Origin: Sipunculus nudus
Taxonomy: Eukaryota > Annelida > Sipuncula > Golfingiida > Sipunculidae
Assembly (NCBI GenBank): GCA_026874595.1
Contig: CM049308.1
Coordinates: 20,561,867-20,625,866 of the forward strand
Direction of reading: 5' to 3'
DNA: 64,000 nucleotides
Shown: piece by piece, positions 1 through 9,180 of the stretch
Numbering within the stretch: position 1 is the first letter of the stretch
Layout of the letters: each line of letters starts with the position of its first letter
Made by a program: the position numbers and the translations under genes
The notes under the pieces: generated by a model
Database searches by the model: none
The model's input: the letters and a program-made list of their open reading frames with translations, nothing else
What the model was told of the DNA's origin: nothing

Positions 1-1525
1 AGAAATTTACCGATTCTTGCTCGAGCCTGTTTACGCTAAAACATAACCGGCCCTTTACGCATGCGTGTACGCGTTTTAGTAACAACCGAATATATCTGAT
101 TTAAGCGGCCCGAATGCTTCTTGATATAAGCGACTGTTGCTAAAAATCGTCCTCCCTCACTGATTCCTCAGTGCTTGTGAACATGACTTTTTGGGGGTTC
201 CTTATAAAAAAATAATGCGGCGAATTATGATAATTTAAATAGCATAAAACTAATACATTTACTTTGCGACGCCGGAAAGAGCTGCAAAAATGAAGGCCTC
301 GGTACAAGTTGCCATGTCTGTTTATGTCCTGCGATGAAGGAGCTAAGATGTATGTGTGACGTTACAAACATGTGACGTCATCACTTGAAATCGTCAAGTG
401 GATGTAATTTTTGTCCGTCATCTTAGATCATCACTGATATGTCGCACGACTGTTCATCTGTTTAGTTATATTTTTTTCTGATTTAATCCTATGGAATCCA
501 TAAACGGGAGAGTACTATTTTGCAGTAAGATAATCGCCACATTTGTCTGATTAGCCTCTGGGCTAAATAAGAAAAGCTTTAGGGCATTGTATAAAAGCAT
601 CGATTTCATTTTCCCGTCTTCTGTCAATGTTTGCGCTAGATCCCCAAAATGGCTGATTTTCAGAAAATGAAACTAATGTTGAACTCATAAAAAAATCTTT
701 AACACCCTTCCCCCTATTCCCGAAAGTCACCCAAGGGTTAACATAAATAGTGCAGATAAGGATACCCATAAGATACAACAGCCGAATTTAAAAGTTAAAA
801 TTTATGAAATCGCAAAACAAAATCATAAAACCAACTTCAAGCGTGAACGACTTATACACAAGTGAGAAATACATATATAAGATAAATCTGCCATTTCCAT
901 CATTAAGGGGTCTAAATATCGGAGTTTCTTCTATGTAGTCATCACGTCGCACATGAAATGTGTATGGACAAGTGGAAAGATGGACTGAAAAGAAGAACAA
1001 ACGAATGGATAGAGATCAACGATGTCCCCGCCAGCGGTAGGGCTACATAATATAATAAGCAACAGCGTAGCTCAGCGGCACGAGAGCCCGTCCCACCAGC
1101 CCAGCAATCAAACGCTGATTTTATTACAATGACACGCAGGGTTTATTTAACCCGCGACCCGGAGAGCCATGATCGCCATCTGAGCTAGGACTCACCATCA
1201 TCCGATGTTTTTCGGTCTGACGATGATGTCAACAACCCACGCTATCTAATTGTTTCGTCTCGATATAGCTAAAGTACATTATCCTCTCTATATAACCTGT
1301 GTGGAATGTTTAATTATATCTTTAAGATTACGTCATTTCTGGTTTTACATATCAGGTGGTTACGTTTACTGATGATTTATTTCTATCACCTATACAATTC
1401 TTTCCTTGGATTTATTCCAGCTAGCACTGAAGATAACATTAGATACCTACATCCTACATTAGCAGATATCTACATGAGCAGATATCTACATGAACAGATA
1501 TCTACATGAGCAGTAATCTACTGGA
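1..1525. other. Gene-free stretch with no recognised element
   Basis: No coding exon, RNA gene or clear mobile element was recognised. There is a CRE-like TGACGTCA at about 371-378. A box A-like TAGCTCAGCGG lies at about 1071, but no box B follows it, so I do not call a tRNA or SINE. Positions 1459-1513 hold a short degenerate tandem repeat built on a cagatatctacatga unit of about 15-16 bp. Confidence 0.5.
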
Positions 1526-1528
1526 ACA

Positions 1529-1800
1529 GATGTGGAGGTAGTCCGGAGTCGGGATGGTCTGCTGGGAAACGTTCGTTTTCAGCCAAAATGAGCTATCGTC
1601 GTTAGATAATACACACATTATTGCATATGATTATGTGCCATTAAGTACCACGTCCACAGATGATGATATATTCTAAAACAGAACAAATCTTAGACTTATT
1701 ATTTTTTTCCCGCTCCAACTGTTATATAAACGTTTTCGTTTAATCATCGTTTTTAGGACTAATAAAATAGCAATTGATATTGTGTATTGACACATTTTGT
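1529..1800 (+). repeat. Direct duplicate of 3000-3275, dispersed-repeat tail
   Basis: About 270 bp matches 3000-3275 at roughly 90 percent by eye, in the same orientation, with small indels. Landmarks common to both are GAGTCGGGATG, AACGTTCGTTTTCAGCC and GTTTTCGTTTAATCATCG. The second copy continues upstream into the TTAA-type repeat that starts near 2610, so this copy looks like a detached tail of the same family. Confidence 0.75.
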
Positions 1801-1867
1801 CAGAGTTATACTGCTCTGGCCTAGTCTGTAGGCCATAGAGCACTTTACAACGGAGGGTAACTCTACC

Positions 1868-1870
<3 letters not shown>

Positions 1871-1925
<55 letters not shown>
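1871..1925. repeat. (TA)n followed by (TG)n microsatellite
   Basis: An uninterrupted alternating TA tract of about 40 bp runs into a short GT tract. It directly follows the repeat copy at 1529-1800. Open frames that read YIYIYI here are artefacts of the microsatellite. Confidence 0.95.
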
Positions 1926-2609
1926 ATATATGATATAGGAAGCCTACTCAAGAGAGATACTTTATGGACACTGCATCCACCAGGGTATATTTAAATAAAT
2001 TGAAAACTGCACAAACATGTAATTAACATTTCCCGTCAGCAAAATTGGTACTCTTCAAACGAAGGCCAAGAGGGAAGGCTGATCACAGAGAGGCCCTCTA
2101 GTTTAAGGTTTGTCCATTACCGTTATTACAGAATCCATTATTTAACAGAAATTTCTATATAACAGATGTTTGCAAACTCACATAGCAGAGCTAATAATAT
2201 AGCGTATAGCCGCCAATCAATATATAATTCAATAATTTAGTCACGGCCATTATCTCAGGTTTTCACTCTATGGCGGGAATTAAATTAGCTCCTTCACATC
2301 TAGAATTACAAATGCTCATTTACAATTAACAACTGCAGAGATAGAGGTCAGCAGCACGTTATAATGTGCCCTACAGGCATCCACGTCTTCCTATGAATCG
2401 AATGAAACAGTACATCAACCCCGAATTCTCTTCCCTCAGCTTCAGCAACCATTTATTTTATATGACCTGTTAGTCGAATTTGTACATTGATGTGCACACG
2501 AAGAAAGTAGATCATGCTTACGGAAAAGTGAAAGATCTTTCCACTGATGTATGCAAGGTCGACGAGAGGAATCCTGAAGATTCGTGTCCAATGCATGTGC
2601 AGAGTTTAA

Positions 2610-3275
2610 AGGAACCTATACACTTACAAGGTATGTTGAATATAAATAAAATAGAGCGTGTTCCCTCTAAAATAGTATGGCATCTGCCAATATTTCGCTT
2701 TAAGAACGTTCGGTTACTCCTTTACACTAATGGAAATAAGCTTGCATTGGGCGCAATCAGTGCAATAACAATGACCTAGCGCGCACGCCACCTGGTTACT
2801 TCCGTACCGAGCAACATCAGAATTCAAGATATTTTCAAGCTTAAAACTACGCTTTCCTTGTTTCCTCTCCTTAATTGTTTAGGAGCCGTCTCGCATGCTC
2901 AAGATCGGACCTCTGGTCACACCGTCATGTTATGGTTAACAGATACACGTGCACATGCAGTGTTTGCTCACACGCAGAACCATAACAACGTAACAGGTAA
3001 ACTGGAGGTAATCCTTGAGTCGGGATGATCTGCTGGAAAACGTTCGTTTTCAGCCAAAATGAACTATAGTCGTTAGATAATACACACATTATTGTACATG
3101 ATTATGTGCCTTTAAATACCACGTCAACAGATGATGATATATTCTAAAACGGAACAAATCTTAGACTTATTATTTTTTCCGCTCCAACTGTTATTAAACG
3201 TTTTCGTTTAATCATCGTTTTTAGGACTAATAAAAATAATAATTGATATTGTGTATTGACCAATTTTGTATAACA
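2610..3275 (+). mobile_element. Diverged non-autonomous element of the TTAA-flanked family
   Basis: The left edge reads TTAA then AGGAACCTATACAC (2606-2623). This resembles the termini of the better-preserved copies at 46525, 57920 and 39668 (TTAA then AGGGGCCCAATCAC). Internal sequence from about 2667 matches 49560-49960, including a GCATGCGCAAGAT-type segment and a block rich in AACAGACAC-like words. The 3' portion is the 270-bp duplicate of 1529-1800. No clear right terminus was found. The 99-codon open frame at 2480-2779 overlaps this repeat and is not credible as a gene. Confidence 0.5.
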
Positions 3276-3757
3276 CTGGTAATAGCAGTGGTGTTATCAC
3301 ATAATAAATTGAAGTATCGGCCGGTCCATCGGATACCTTTGATAATAAAGTAGAGGCATTATTAGCAATGTCAGGCATTTAAAAAAGTACAATTATTACT
3401 TTTTGCAACGGACGAAATAGGCGTGGCCACAAACACATACAACGATATCTCTGTTTGATCGCTTCCAGCGGACCAAACGTGATAATTATCTAAACAAATG
3501 AACAAATGTAATGACACTCGAAAGAAAGTGAGTGACGCATTTTCCAATGCCGAGCCACTTAGTGTAATTATTTCGATATTGTTAGCATCACGTTTTACTT
3601 GATTAAACAGACAAATGGTGTCATCAAAACAGGCTGTATATATTTGACTTTTGTTCCTTGGAGAGGAATAAAGATTCTTAATTACGAGGCAATGAAAACG
3701 TCACTGGGTGAATTAAAGCTGAAGTACTTTATTGTTATGAGGAAAAGTGACGGAAAC

Positions 3758-3771
3758 AAACCTTATGACAG
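3758..3771 (+). repeat. Left target-site duplication, AAACCTTATGACAG
   Basis: Fourteen bases identical to 5333-5346. The pair brackets the tRNA-like array exactly, as expected for an insertion that duplicated its target. Confidence 0.85.
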
Positions 3772-3793
3772 GAATACACAGAAAAAGTCGGAT

Positions 3794-3865
3794 CACCCCG
3801 TATGGGAATCGAACCCATGACCCTCCGATTGCCGGTCGTCTGCTCTACCGCTGAGCTAACAGGGA
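3794..3865 (-). tRNA. tRNA-like gene or pseudogene, copy 1 (nominal anticodon GGC)
   Basis: Read on the minus strand this is a 72-nt tRNA-like body. The D arm pairs GCTC with GAGC (box A TTAGCTCAGCGG). The T arm is perfect, ATGGG-TTCGATT-CCCAT, with box B GGTTCGATTCC. The acceptor pairs at six of seven positions. The anticodon arm is poor: two of five stem pairs are mismatched, position 33 is C instead of the near-universal U, and positions 34-36 read GGC (alanine if taken literally). No CCA is encoded, as normal in eukaryotes. A TTTTT run lies 7 nt past the 3' end. It is best regarded as a tRNA-derived Pol III unit or pseudogene rather than a proven decoding tRNA. Confidence 0.55.
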
Positions 3866-3894
3866 TCCCCAACCTCCTCTGTGTATCAGTACAC

Positions 3895-3923
3895 TTTTAT
3901 AGGAACCAGCGAAGTGACGTCAC
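3895..3923 (-). promoter_or_regulatory. TATA box plus CRE upstream of tRNA-like copy 1
   Basis: On the minus strand TATAAAA (3895-3901) lies about 30-36 bp upstream of the tRNA-like 5' end. The palindromic CRE GTGACGTCAC (3914-3923) lies about 49-58 bp upstream. The same pair recurs in every unit. Confidence 0.55.
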
Positions 3924-4098
3924 TACTGTGACTGGTATTATACATACTACATGTGTCGACACAGCGACTTGGCATGCAGCAGTGATAAACTGATGGCCTT
4001 TTATGGTGTGCATCAAATATTATATAGAAAGATGTTGAATGGCCATGCTGGTCCATCTCATGGAGATATAGAACAAGAATACACAGAAAAAGTCGGAT

Positions 4099-4170
4099 CA
4101 CCCCGTATGGGAATCGAACCCATGACCCTCCGATTGCCGGTCGTCTGCTCTACCGCTGAGCTAACAGGGA
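4099..4170 (-). tRNA. tRNA-like gene or pseudogene, copy 2
   Basis: Identical to copy 1 across the 72-nt body. It has the same intact D and T arms, the same weak anticodon stem with C at position 33, and a T5 terminator at 4087-4091 (read on the minus strand). Confidence 0.55.
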
Positions 4171-4199
4171 TCCCCAACCTCCTCTGTGTATCAGCACAC

Positions 4200-4228
4200 T
4201 TTTATAGGAACCAGCGAAGTGACGTCAC
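4200..4228 (-). promoter_or_regulatory. TATA box plus CRE upstream of tRNA-like copy 2
   Basis: TATAAAA at 4200-4206 and GTGACGTCAC at 4219-4228, spaced as in copy 1. Confidence 0.55.
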
Positions 4229-4403
4229 TACTGTGACTGGTATTATACATACTACATGTGTCGACACAGCGACTTGGCATGCAGCAGTGATAAACTGATG
4301 GCCTTTTATGGTGTGCATCAAATATTATATAGAAAGATGTTGAATGGCCATGCTGGTCCATCTCATGGAGATATAGAACAAGAATACACAGAAAAAGTCG
4401 GAT

Positions 4404-4475
4404 CACCCCGTATGGGAATCGAACCCATGACCCTCCGATTGCCGGTCGTCTGCTCTACCGCTGAGCTAACAGGGA
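4404..4475 (-). tRNA. tRNA-like gene or pseudogene, copy 3
   Basis: Same 72-nt body as copies 1 and 2, 305 bp from copy 2. The terminator run is at 4392-4396. Confidence 0.55.
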
Positions 4476-4504
4476 TCCCCAACCTCCTCTGTGTATCAGC
4501 ACAC

Positions 4505-4533
4505 TTTTATAGGAACCAGCGAAGTGACGTCAC
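4505..4533 (-). promoter_or_regulatory. TATA box plus CRE upstream of tRNA-like copy 3
   Basis: TATAAAA at 4505-4511 and GTGACGTCAC at 4524-4533. Confidence 0.55.
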
Positions 4534-4708
4534 TACTGTGACTGGTATTATACATACTACATGTGTCGACACAGCGACTTGGCATGCAGCAGTGATAAAC
4601 TGATGGCCTTTTATGGTGTGCATCAAATATTATATAGAAAGATGTTGAATGGCCATGCTGGTCCATCTCATGGAGATATAGAACAAGAATACACAGAAAA
4701 AGTCGGAT

Positions 4709-4780
4709 CACCCCGTATGGGAATCGAACCCATGACCCTCCGATTGCCGATCGTCTGCTCTACCGCTGAGCTAACAGGGA
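4709..4780 (-). tRNA. tRNA-like gene or pseudogene, copy 4 (one anticodon-arm change)
   Basis: Same body as the other copies with one substitution in the anticodon arm: the plus strand reads GCCGATCGTC where the others read GCCGGTCGTC. The unit is truncated after 4965, where the inverted copy begins. Confidence 0.55.
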
Positions 4781-4809
4781 TCCCCAACCTCCTCTGTGTA
4801 TCAGCACAC

Positions 4810-4838
4810 TTTTATAGGAACCAGCGAAGTGACGTCAC
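4810..4838 (-). promoter_or_regulatory. TATA box plus CRE upstream of tRNA-like copy 4
   Basis: TATAAAA at 4810-4816 and GTGACGTCAC at 4829-4838. Confidence 0.55.
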
Positions 4839-5125
4839 TACTGTGACTGGTATTATACATACTACATGTGTCGACACAGCGACTTGGCATGCAGCAGTGA
4901 TAAACTGATGGCCTTTTATGGTGTGCATCAAATATTATATAGAAAGATGTTGAATGGCCATGCTGTGTATTCTTGTTCTATATCTCCATGAGATGGACCA
5001 GCATGGCCATTCAACATCTTTCTATATAATATTTGATGCACACCATAAAAGGCCATCAGTTTATCACTGCTGCATGCCAAGTCGCTGTGTCGACACATGT
5101 AGTATGTATAATACCAGTCACAGTA

Positions 5126-5154
5126 GTGACGTCACTTCGCTGGTTCCTATAAAA
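5126..5154 (+). promoter_or_regulatory. CRE plus TATA box upstream of inverted tRNA-like copy 5
   Basis: GTGACGTCAC at 5126-5135 and TATAAAA at 5148-5154, upstream of the plus-strand tRNA-like body at 5184. Confidence 0.55.
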
Positions 5155-5183
5155 GTGTGCTGATACACAGAGGAGGTTGGGGA

Positions 5184-5255
5184 TCCCTGTTAGCTCAGCG
5201 GTAGAGCAGACGACCGGCAATCGGAGGGTCATGGGTTCGATTCCCATACGGGGTG
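5184..5255 (+). tRNA. tRNA-like gene or pseudogene, copy 5 (inverted)
   Basis: The same 72-nt body as copies 1-3, now on the plus strand. D stem GCTC/GAGC is at 5193-5207 and the T arm at 5231-5247. The nominal anticodon GGC is at 5216-5218, preceded by C at position 33. The T5 terminator is at 5263-5267. The immediate flanks GGATC and GATCC can extend the acceptor pairing across a small bulge. Confidence 0.55.
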
Positions 5256-5332
5256 ATCCGACTTTTTCTGTGTATTCTTGTTCTATATCTCCATGAGATG
5301 GACCAGCATGGCCATTCAACATCTTTCTATAT

Positions 5333-5346
5333 AAACCTTATGACAG
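5333..5346 (+). repeat. Right target-site duplication, AAACCTTATGACAG
   Basis: Identical to 3758-3771. It marks the right end of the inserted array. Confidence 0.85.
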
Positions 5347-5491
5347 AATAGTTTAAATATAAAAATCTAAATGTAATAGATCCTTAGACAGTTATTGAAC
5401 AAAGCGACTAGGCATAAATATGACAATATGATTCTTGCGTTATCCAAGGCCGGTGTTACCATATAAACCGGAAGGGATAGGATTCCTTCTT

Positions 5492-5540
<49 letters not shown>

Positions 5541-7360
5541 CTGGGCATGTGATCATGAACCTCATGGTATCCTTTTGATTGACAGGTAAAATTTTGTCAT
5601 TTAAGGGGTGACATTATTCAGTCTTATAGAGTGTAGTATGTTTATTTTATTTTCGTACCCTTGTTACAATGGTGATTTTACGGCATATGTTCGTTCAATA
5701 CTGCAAGACATTTCGCTCCTCTGTTTTCTACAGGTATAATGTGGGCGTTGCTAGGCGATTAAACCTTAGACGAATCCAAAACAATTCACAGACATTCGAT
5801 GAAAAATCTCATATTCGCGGAGGGTTTATAACTAATACACATTTTACAAAATAGATGACCATTAAGAAATAGTTTTAAATACGTATTTAATTTTACATGG
5901 GGAGCCATAATGTGTTGAGATTTGAGAAAATAATGAAATACCAAGAAAATTCTATTTTCCCAATATTTAGGCAGAAAAAGGGTTAAATCAGTGCATTGTG
6001 CACACTTGCGGCAATCACAACATCGATTTTCACAAACGAGACACGCTGACAGTTAAAAAGATGTCATATTCAGCTTATTTTACCTCCTGTAGGGGGTGAA
6101 CCAAATTTTGCCTTCCAAAACCGCTACACTGAATTCTAGTACCAAGTGGTAATATGATTTAACTTAAGAAACAAAGAAGAGCCATGGCATAGTATCTTAA
6201 CTCTAAAACCGCTCTCCAATCTACCGATATTACCGATGTGAGGGTCTTTTAAAAATCCGACAGGAAAAAGCTTACTCAAACATCCTTATTATCCGGCAAA
6301 AAATTCGGTATAGATGTGATGACGGAACCTAAAAAAAACCCGGCTGATTTACACCCTACCTTTCTTTCTATTTATCATTCCTGATGCCAATTACAAACCT
6401 GATGACGAAATCAGTAAAATGACTAAAATGACCGCGCGCGGAAAAGGTGTTAGATGTCGATTTTCCATGCCGTTTTATAAAATTAAACGACCAAAAATAA
6501 TTGGTAGATGGAAGGCCCAGCCCTAATGTCATACAACTATGTAAAATGTATGCCCCCCCCCCCCCGCCTACCCGAAAGGAAAATTCATGAATCCTATGAT
6601 TTTCTGAGCCTGTGTTTCAGTTTCATCTCCGCTACAATGATACAATTACCTCCAGTAAATCACCATGTCACGTGTTATCTCCTCTTGAGTGAGTGGAGCC
6701 GTAGCGGCTGAAGTGCTTCATGTTCCGACGTCTTTACTAATGGTAATAGCTACTTATCCGGCATCGTTACAAATGGTTATAGGTATTTATCCTCTCTTAT
6801 TTGTCTGCGTGTTAACTCAGGGGGAATGTATATTCGCCATATACTATAAAATGCTAGGATCATTAAAACCAAAATAAACTGGTGTGGTAATGAGACTGGG
6901 TTGTAGTGGCTCGTCCGAAGCTTGTGGTTTTCACCGGTTTGGGTAAACTATATGGTCCGTTCTAGCACCTTGTGTCCACCTTACATTTGCTATGAATAGC
7001 TTGATTAGTTATATTTTAAGAGAAAAAAAAATGGAAATGTTGATAGAAGGTTAATGAGCATAATTTTCCATTGAGGAAATAAAAGAGCTAGGAAAGTGGG
7101 TTGTAGTGTTATAGTTATAACCGGTTTCCGTCACCCTACAGGCTACCGATGCCATTATGCGAGTTACACAGAGTACCTTGCATTAACTTTTATAACTAGT
7201 TTTACAATTTATATTAGTTATATATTCATAAACTATTGTCCTTTCCATCATTTCATGTCCGACTGATATTTTTGTTGGTTATAATTTGAGGGAAAAAGCG
7301 GTAACGTATATTCGATGAGTAATAGGCCTATTCCACAAGGAAAACAAACATCTGCCTAAC
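5347..7360. other. Gene-free stretch with a (TA)n tract and a poly(C) run
   Basis: A (TA)n microsatellite lies at about 5498-5536 and a run of 13 C at 6553-6565. No exon, RNA gene or bounded element was recognised. Confidence 0.5.
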
Positions 7361-7372
7361 CTTTTTTTCAAA

Positions 7373-7751
7373 AGGGGCCCAATCATCTATAAAGCATATT
7401 GAGTTAACACGAAAAATAGCTTCTTCATTTTAAAATATGTATGTACCGGCCAAAATATTGCCCTGAAACTGTTTGCTTTCTCCTGTAAACAAATGTTAAA
7501 AACAGTGGAACGGGCGCGATGAAAGGTGTCAACATAAACACAGCGCGTTGGGCTGTGTGCATCGCTGGGCCAAAACACGAGTCAATCAGGAGATGCCCGG
7601 CTTGACTTGGCCCCAAAAATGAAATACAGATTTCTGCTGGCTGAAACACAGCGTGTTGCCCCTCTTAATCGGACCTCAGATCACGTGGCCTTGTTATGGT
7701 AAACGGACTGTGTTTACCAACACGCAGAGCATAACATGGTGTTAAACAGCC

Positions 7752-7752
<1 letters not shown>
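7373..7752 (+). mobile_element. 5' part of a TTAA-family element, interrupted at 7752
   Basis: It begins AGGGGCCCAATCA and matches 46525-46910 along its length. Landmarks include a GGGCGCGAT segment, a GGTGTCAACATAAACACAG word, and a GTCAATCAGGAGATGCCC word. Similarity stops at about 7752, where a (TA)n tract and another repeat begin. The left flank reads TCAA rather than TTAA. No coding capacity is seen. Confidence 0.65.
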
Positions 7753-7753
<1 letters not shown>

Positions 7754-7809
<56 letters not shown>

Positions 7810-7935
7810 TAGGAATGCAAGACGACCGACAATTGGACAAACACATGGGTCAACAGGAAGATGCATGGTATGTATGAATCGCCACATAAAACACACACAC
7901 ACATACACGAGCCAGAACATAATATAATGAAGAGA
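7754..7935 (+). repeat. (TA)n-headed dispersed repeat, copy 1
   Basis: A TA tract (about 7754-7802) is followed by about 130 bp that matches 13972-14102. Shared words include ACGACCGACA, GGACAAACACATGGG and TATGAATCGCC, and both copies end in a (CA)n tract. It sits at the breakpoint of the TTAA-family element. Confidence 0.7.
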
Positions 7936-8443
7936 GATAATAATAACTGTAGACGGATGTACATATCAGAAAGGGTCACCGAAACATCCTATTTTAACAA
8001 AAGCCAACGGCATTAATCATGAAAACACGAGACCACTGTTGCAGAGGATGCGTGGCAATACGTAGAAGCGAGGTGAGGTATTGCTCGTCGGGTCCTGTCA
8101 TTTAATCAGAAAGATGGAACCTACACTCCGGGGTAATGATGAAACTGATTACATCGAACTATAATGTCACTCTGTGTCCCTATATTGGTACAAGGCTGGG
8201 AAATACCCACCTCTGGACTGGAATCCATACGTAGCCTTGAGTGGTCGTTTACTGGGAATATTGTATACCATAATCAACTGATAAATGAAAATTTATTGCT
8301 AATAGGTTTAGTCTCCCTAGACCTGCGTAACAATAAAGTTCGGATAACCACAGTTTTATTTGTGTGCAAGGCCGGGGCAAGTGGTTTGACCCTTGATCAT
8401 CCTTCCGTCATTCCTAAACACAAAGTTAAACGCATTTTTTTCT

Positions 8444-8790
8444 GCAGAGTGTGCGGGTATTGACTTAATTAACATTGTGCTGTTGGATGATGAACAGTTA
8501 CATATAAAATATAGCCCCAACTGACTAAATTATGCCGGTAAAACGGCTCCTGAACCTAGAAAAGTGAAGGGAAAATAAAACATTTCTCGCCTGTGTCCCG
8601 ACTTCGTTTATTTTACTTGCAGACATTGACTTAATTTTAAGTTGCATGGAAAGTCATAGATCAAGTTCGTCCCGGTTGACCTAATTATGACGGAATGGCG
8701 TTCTTGAGCTTAGAAGTTTTAAAGAAAAATAGAAATTGTCATGAATATGAAATGGTACGGACTGTTTTGGTACTACCTGACTGTCAGTAC
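8444..8790 (+). repeat. Diverged two-unit tandem repeat, period about 155-175 bp
   Basis: The block containing CTGACTAAATTATGCCGG (about 8519) recurs as TTGACCTAATTATGACGG (about 8674). Both are followed by a GGCKCYTGARC-like stretch. An ATTGACTTAATT word precedes each unit. Confidence 0.5.
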
Positions 8791-8888
8791 AGTTTGTGGT
8801 TGGATGGTGACCAGTACAGCTCAAGTTTGCGTTTCGCCCTAGGTGACCTATTTCTAATAGAAGGACAGTCTTGAATACGAGACTTAGT

Positions 8889-9180
8889 AGGCATTTATAT
8901 TTAACTGGTAAGCCTATTTGATTCGTTACCCCTAAGTAATACGGGTAAATGCACTGCAACGGCCATCCATCCTGTTGCATCGATATCGTGGTAAACCGCC
9001 GATAATCTTAGCGTTAGTATACAAGTAATGAATTAACACACAAGAATTCATGTTAACTAATACACCAAAGTGTAAATCCATCTCTACGTTAACGAGTCAT
9101 TTCCTGAGGTGCGTCCAAGTTGGCTGCCGTCCAGTAACCCGTGCGAGACATGCTTTATTCATGCGGTCTGAGATTCAACA
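8889..9180 (+). repeat. Dispersed repeat D, copy 1
   Basis: Matches 34329-34580 with gaps. Common words include GGCATTTATATT, GCCATCCATCCTGT, GTAAATCC, CATTTCCTG and TTGGCTG. This second copy is in intron 2 of the P450 gene. No coding content is seen. Confidence 0.55.

Larger units (their letters stand above)
3772..5332 (-). mobile_element. Inserted array of 305-bp tRNA-like units, last unit inverted
   Basis: Four direct copies of a 305-bp unit (starts offset by exactly 305 bp, tRNA-like parts on the minus strand) are followed by an inverted copy. Copies differ by only a few bases, for example one change in the anticodon region of copy 4 and one in the spacer of copy 1. Each unit holds a CRE, a TATA box, a tRNA-like body and a T5 terminator. 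A 14-bp direct repeat flanks the whole block, so the array appears to have arrived as one insertion rather than growing in place. The 14-bp duplication length fits target-primed reverse transcription (LINE-driven SINE insertion). A DNA element with a tandem-repeat core is the alternative. No transposase or reverse transcriptase is encoded. Confidence 0.8.
4632..5332. repeat. Near-perfect inverted repeat, 334-bp arms around a 33-nt loop
   Basis: Positions 4632-4965 are the reverse complement of 4999-5332, with a 33-nt spacer at 4966-4998. The only mismatch noticed is the single base that distinguishes copy 4. The right arm ends exactly where the right target-site duplication starts. Confidence 0.85.

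Noticed and set aside
1068-1190. Possible tRNA or SINE with box A TAGCTCAGCGG
   Set aside because: No acceptable box B or cloverleaf could be built. A second box A-like word on the other strand at about 1180 makes it look like a chance or heavily degraded relic.
2480-2779. 99-codon open frame
   Set aside because: Its second half lies in a diverged TTAA-family element that also occurs elsewhere, and no motif is recognised.
3802-5322. Open frames of 63-115 codons (GIEPMTLRLP... and MIRLFLCILV...) repeated in the 305-bp units on both strands
   Set aside because: They run straight through the tRNA-like body and the TATA/CRE region. The repetition follows the DNA unit, not a protein, and the frames on both strands are equally open.
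3772-5332. CRISPR-like array of regular repeats
   Set aside because: The units are contiguous 305-bp copies with no unique spacers, and the DNA is eukaryotic.
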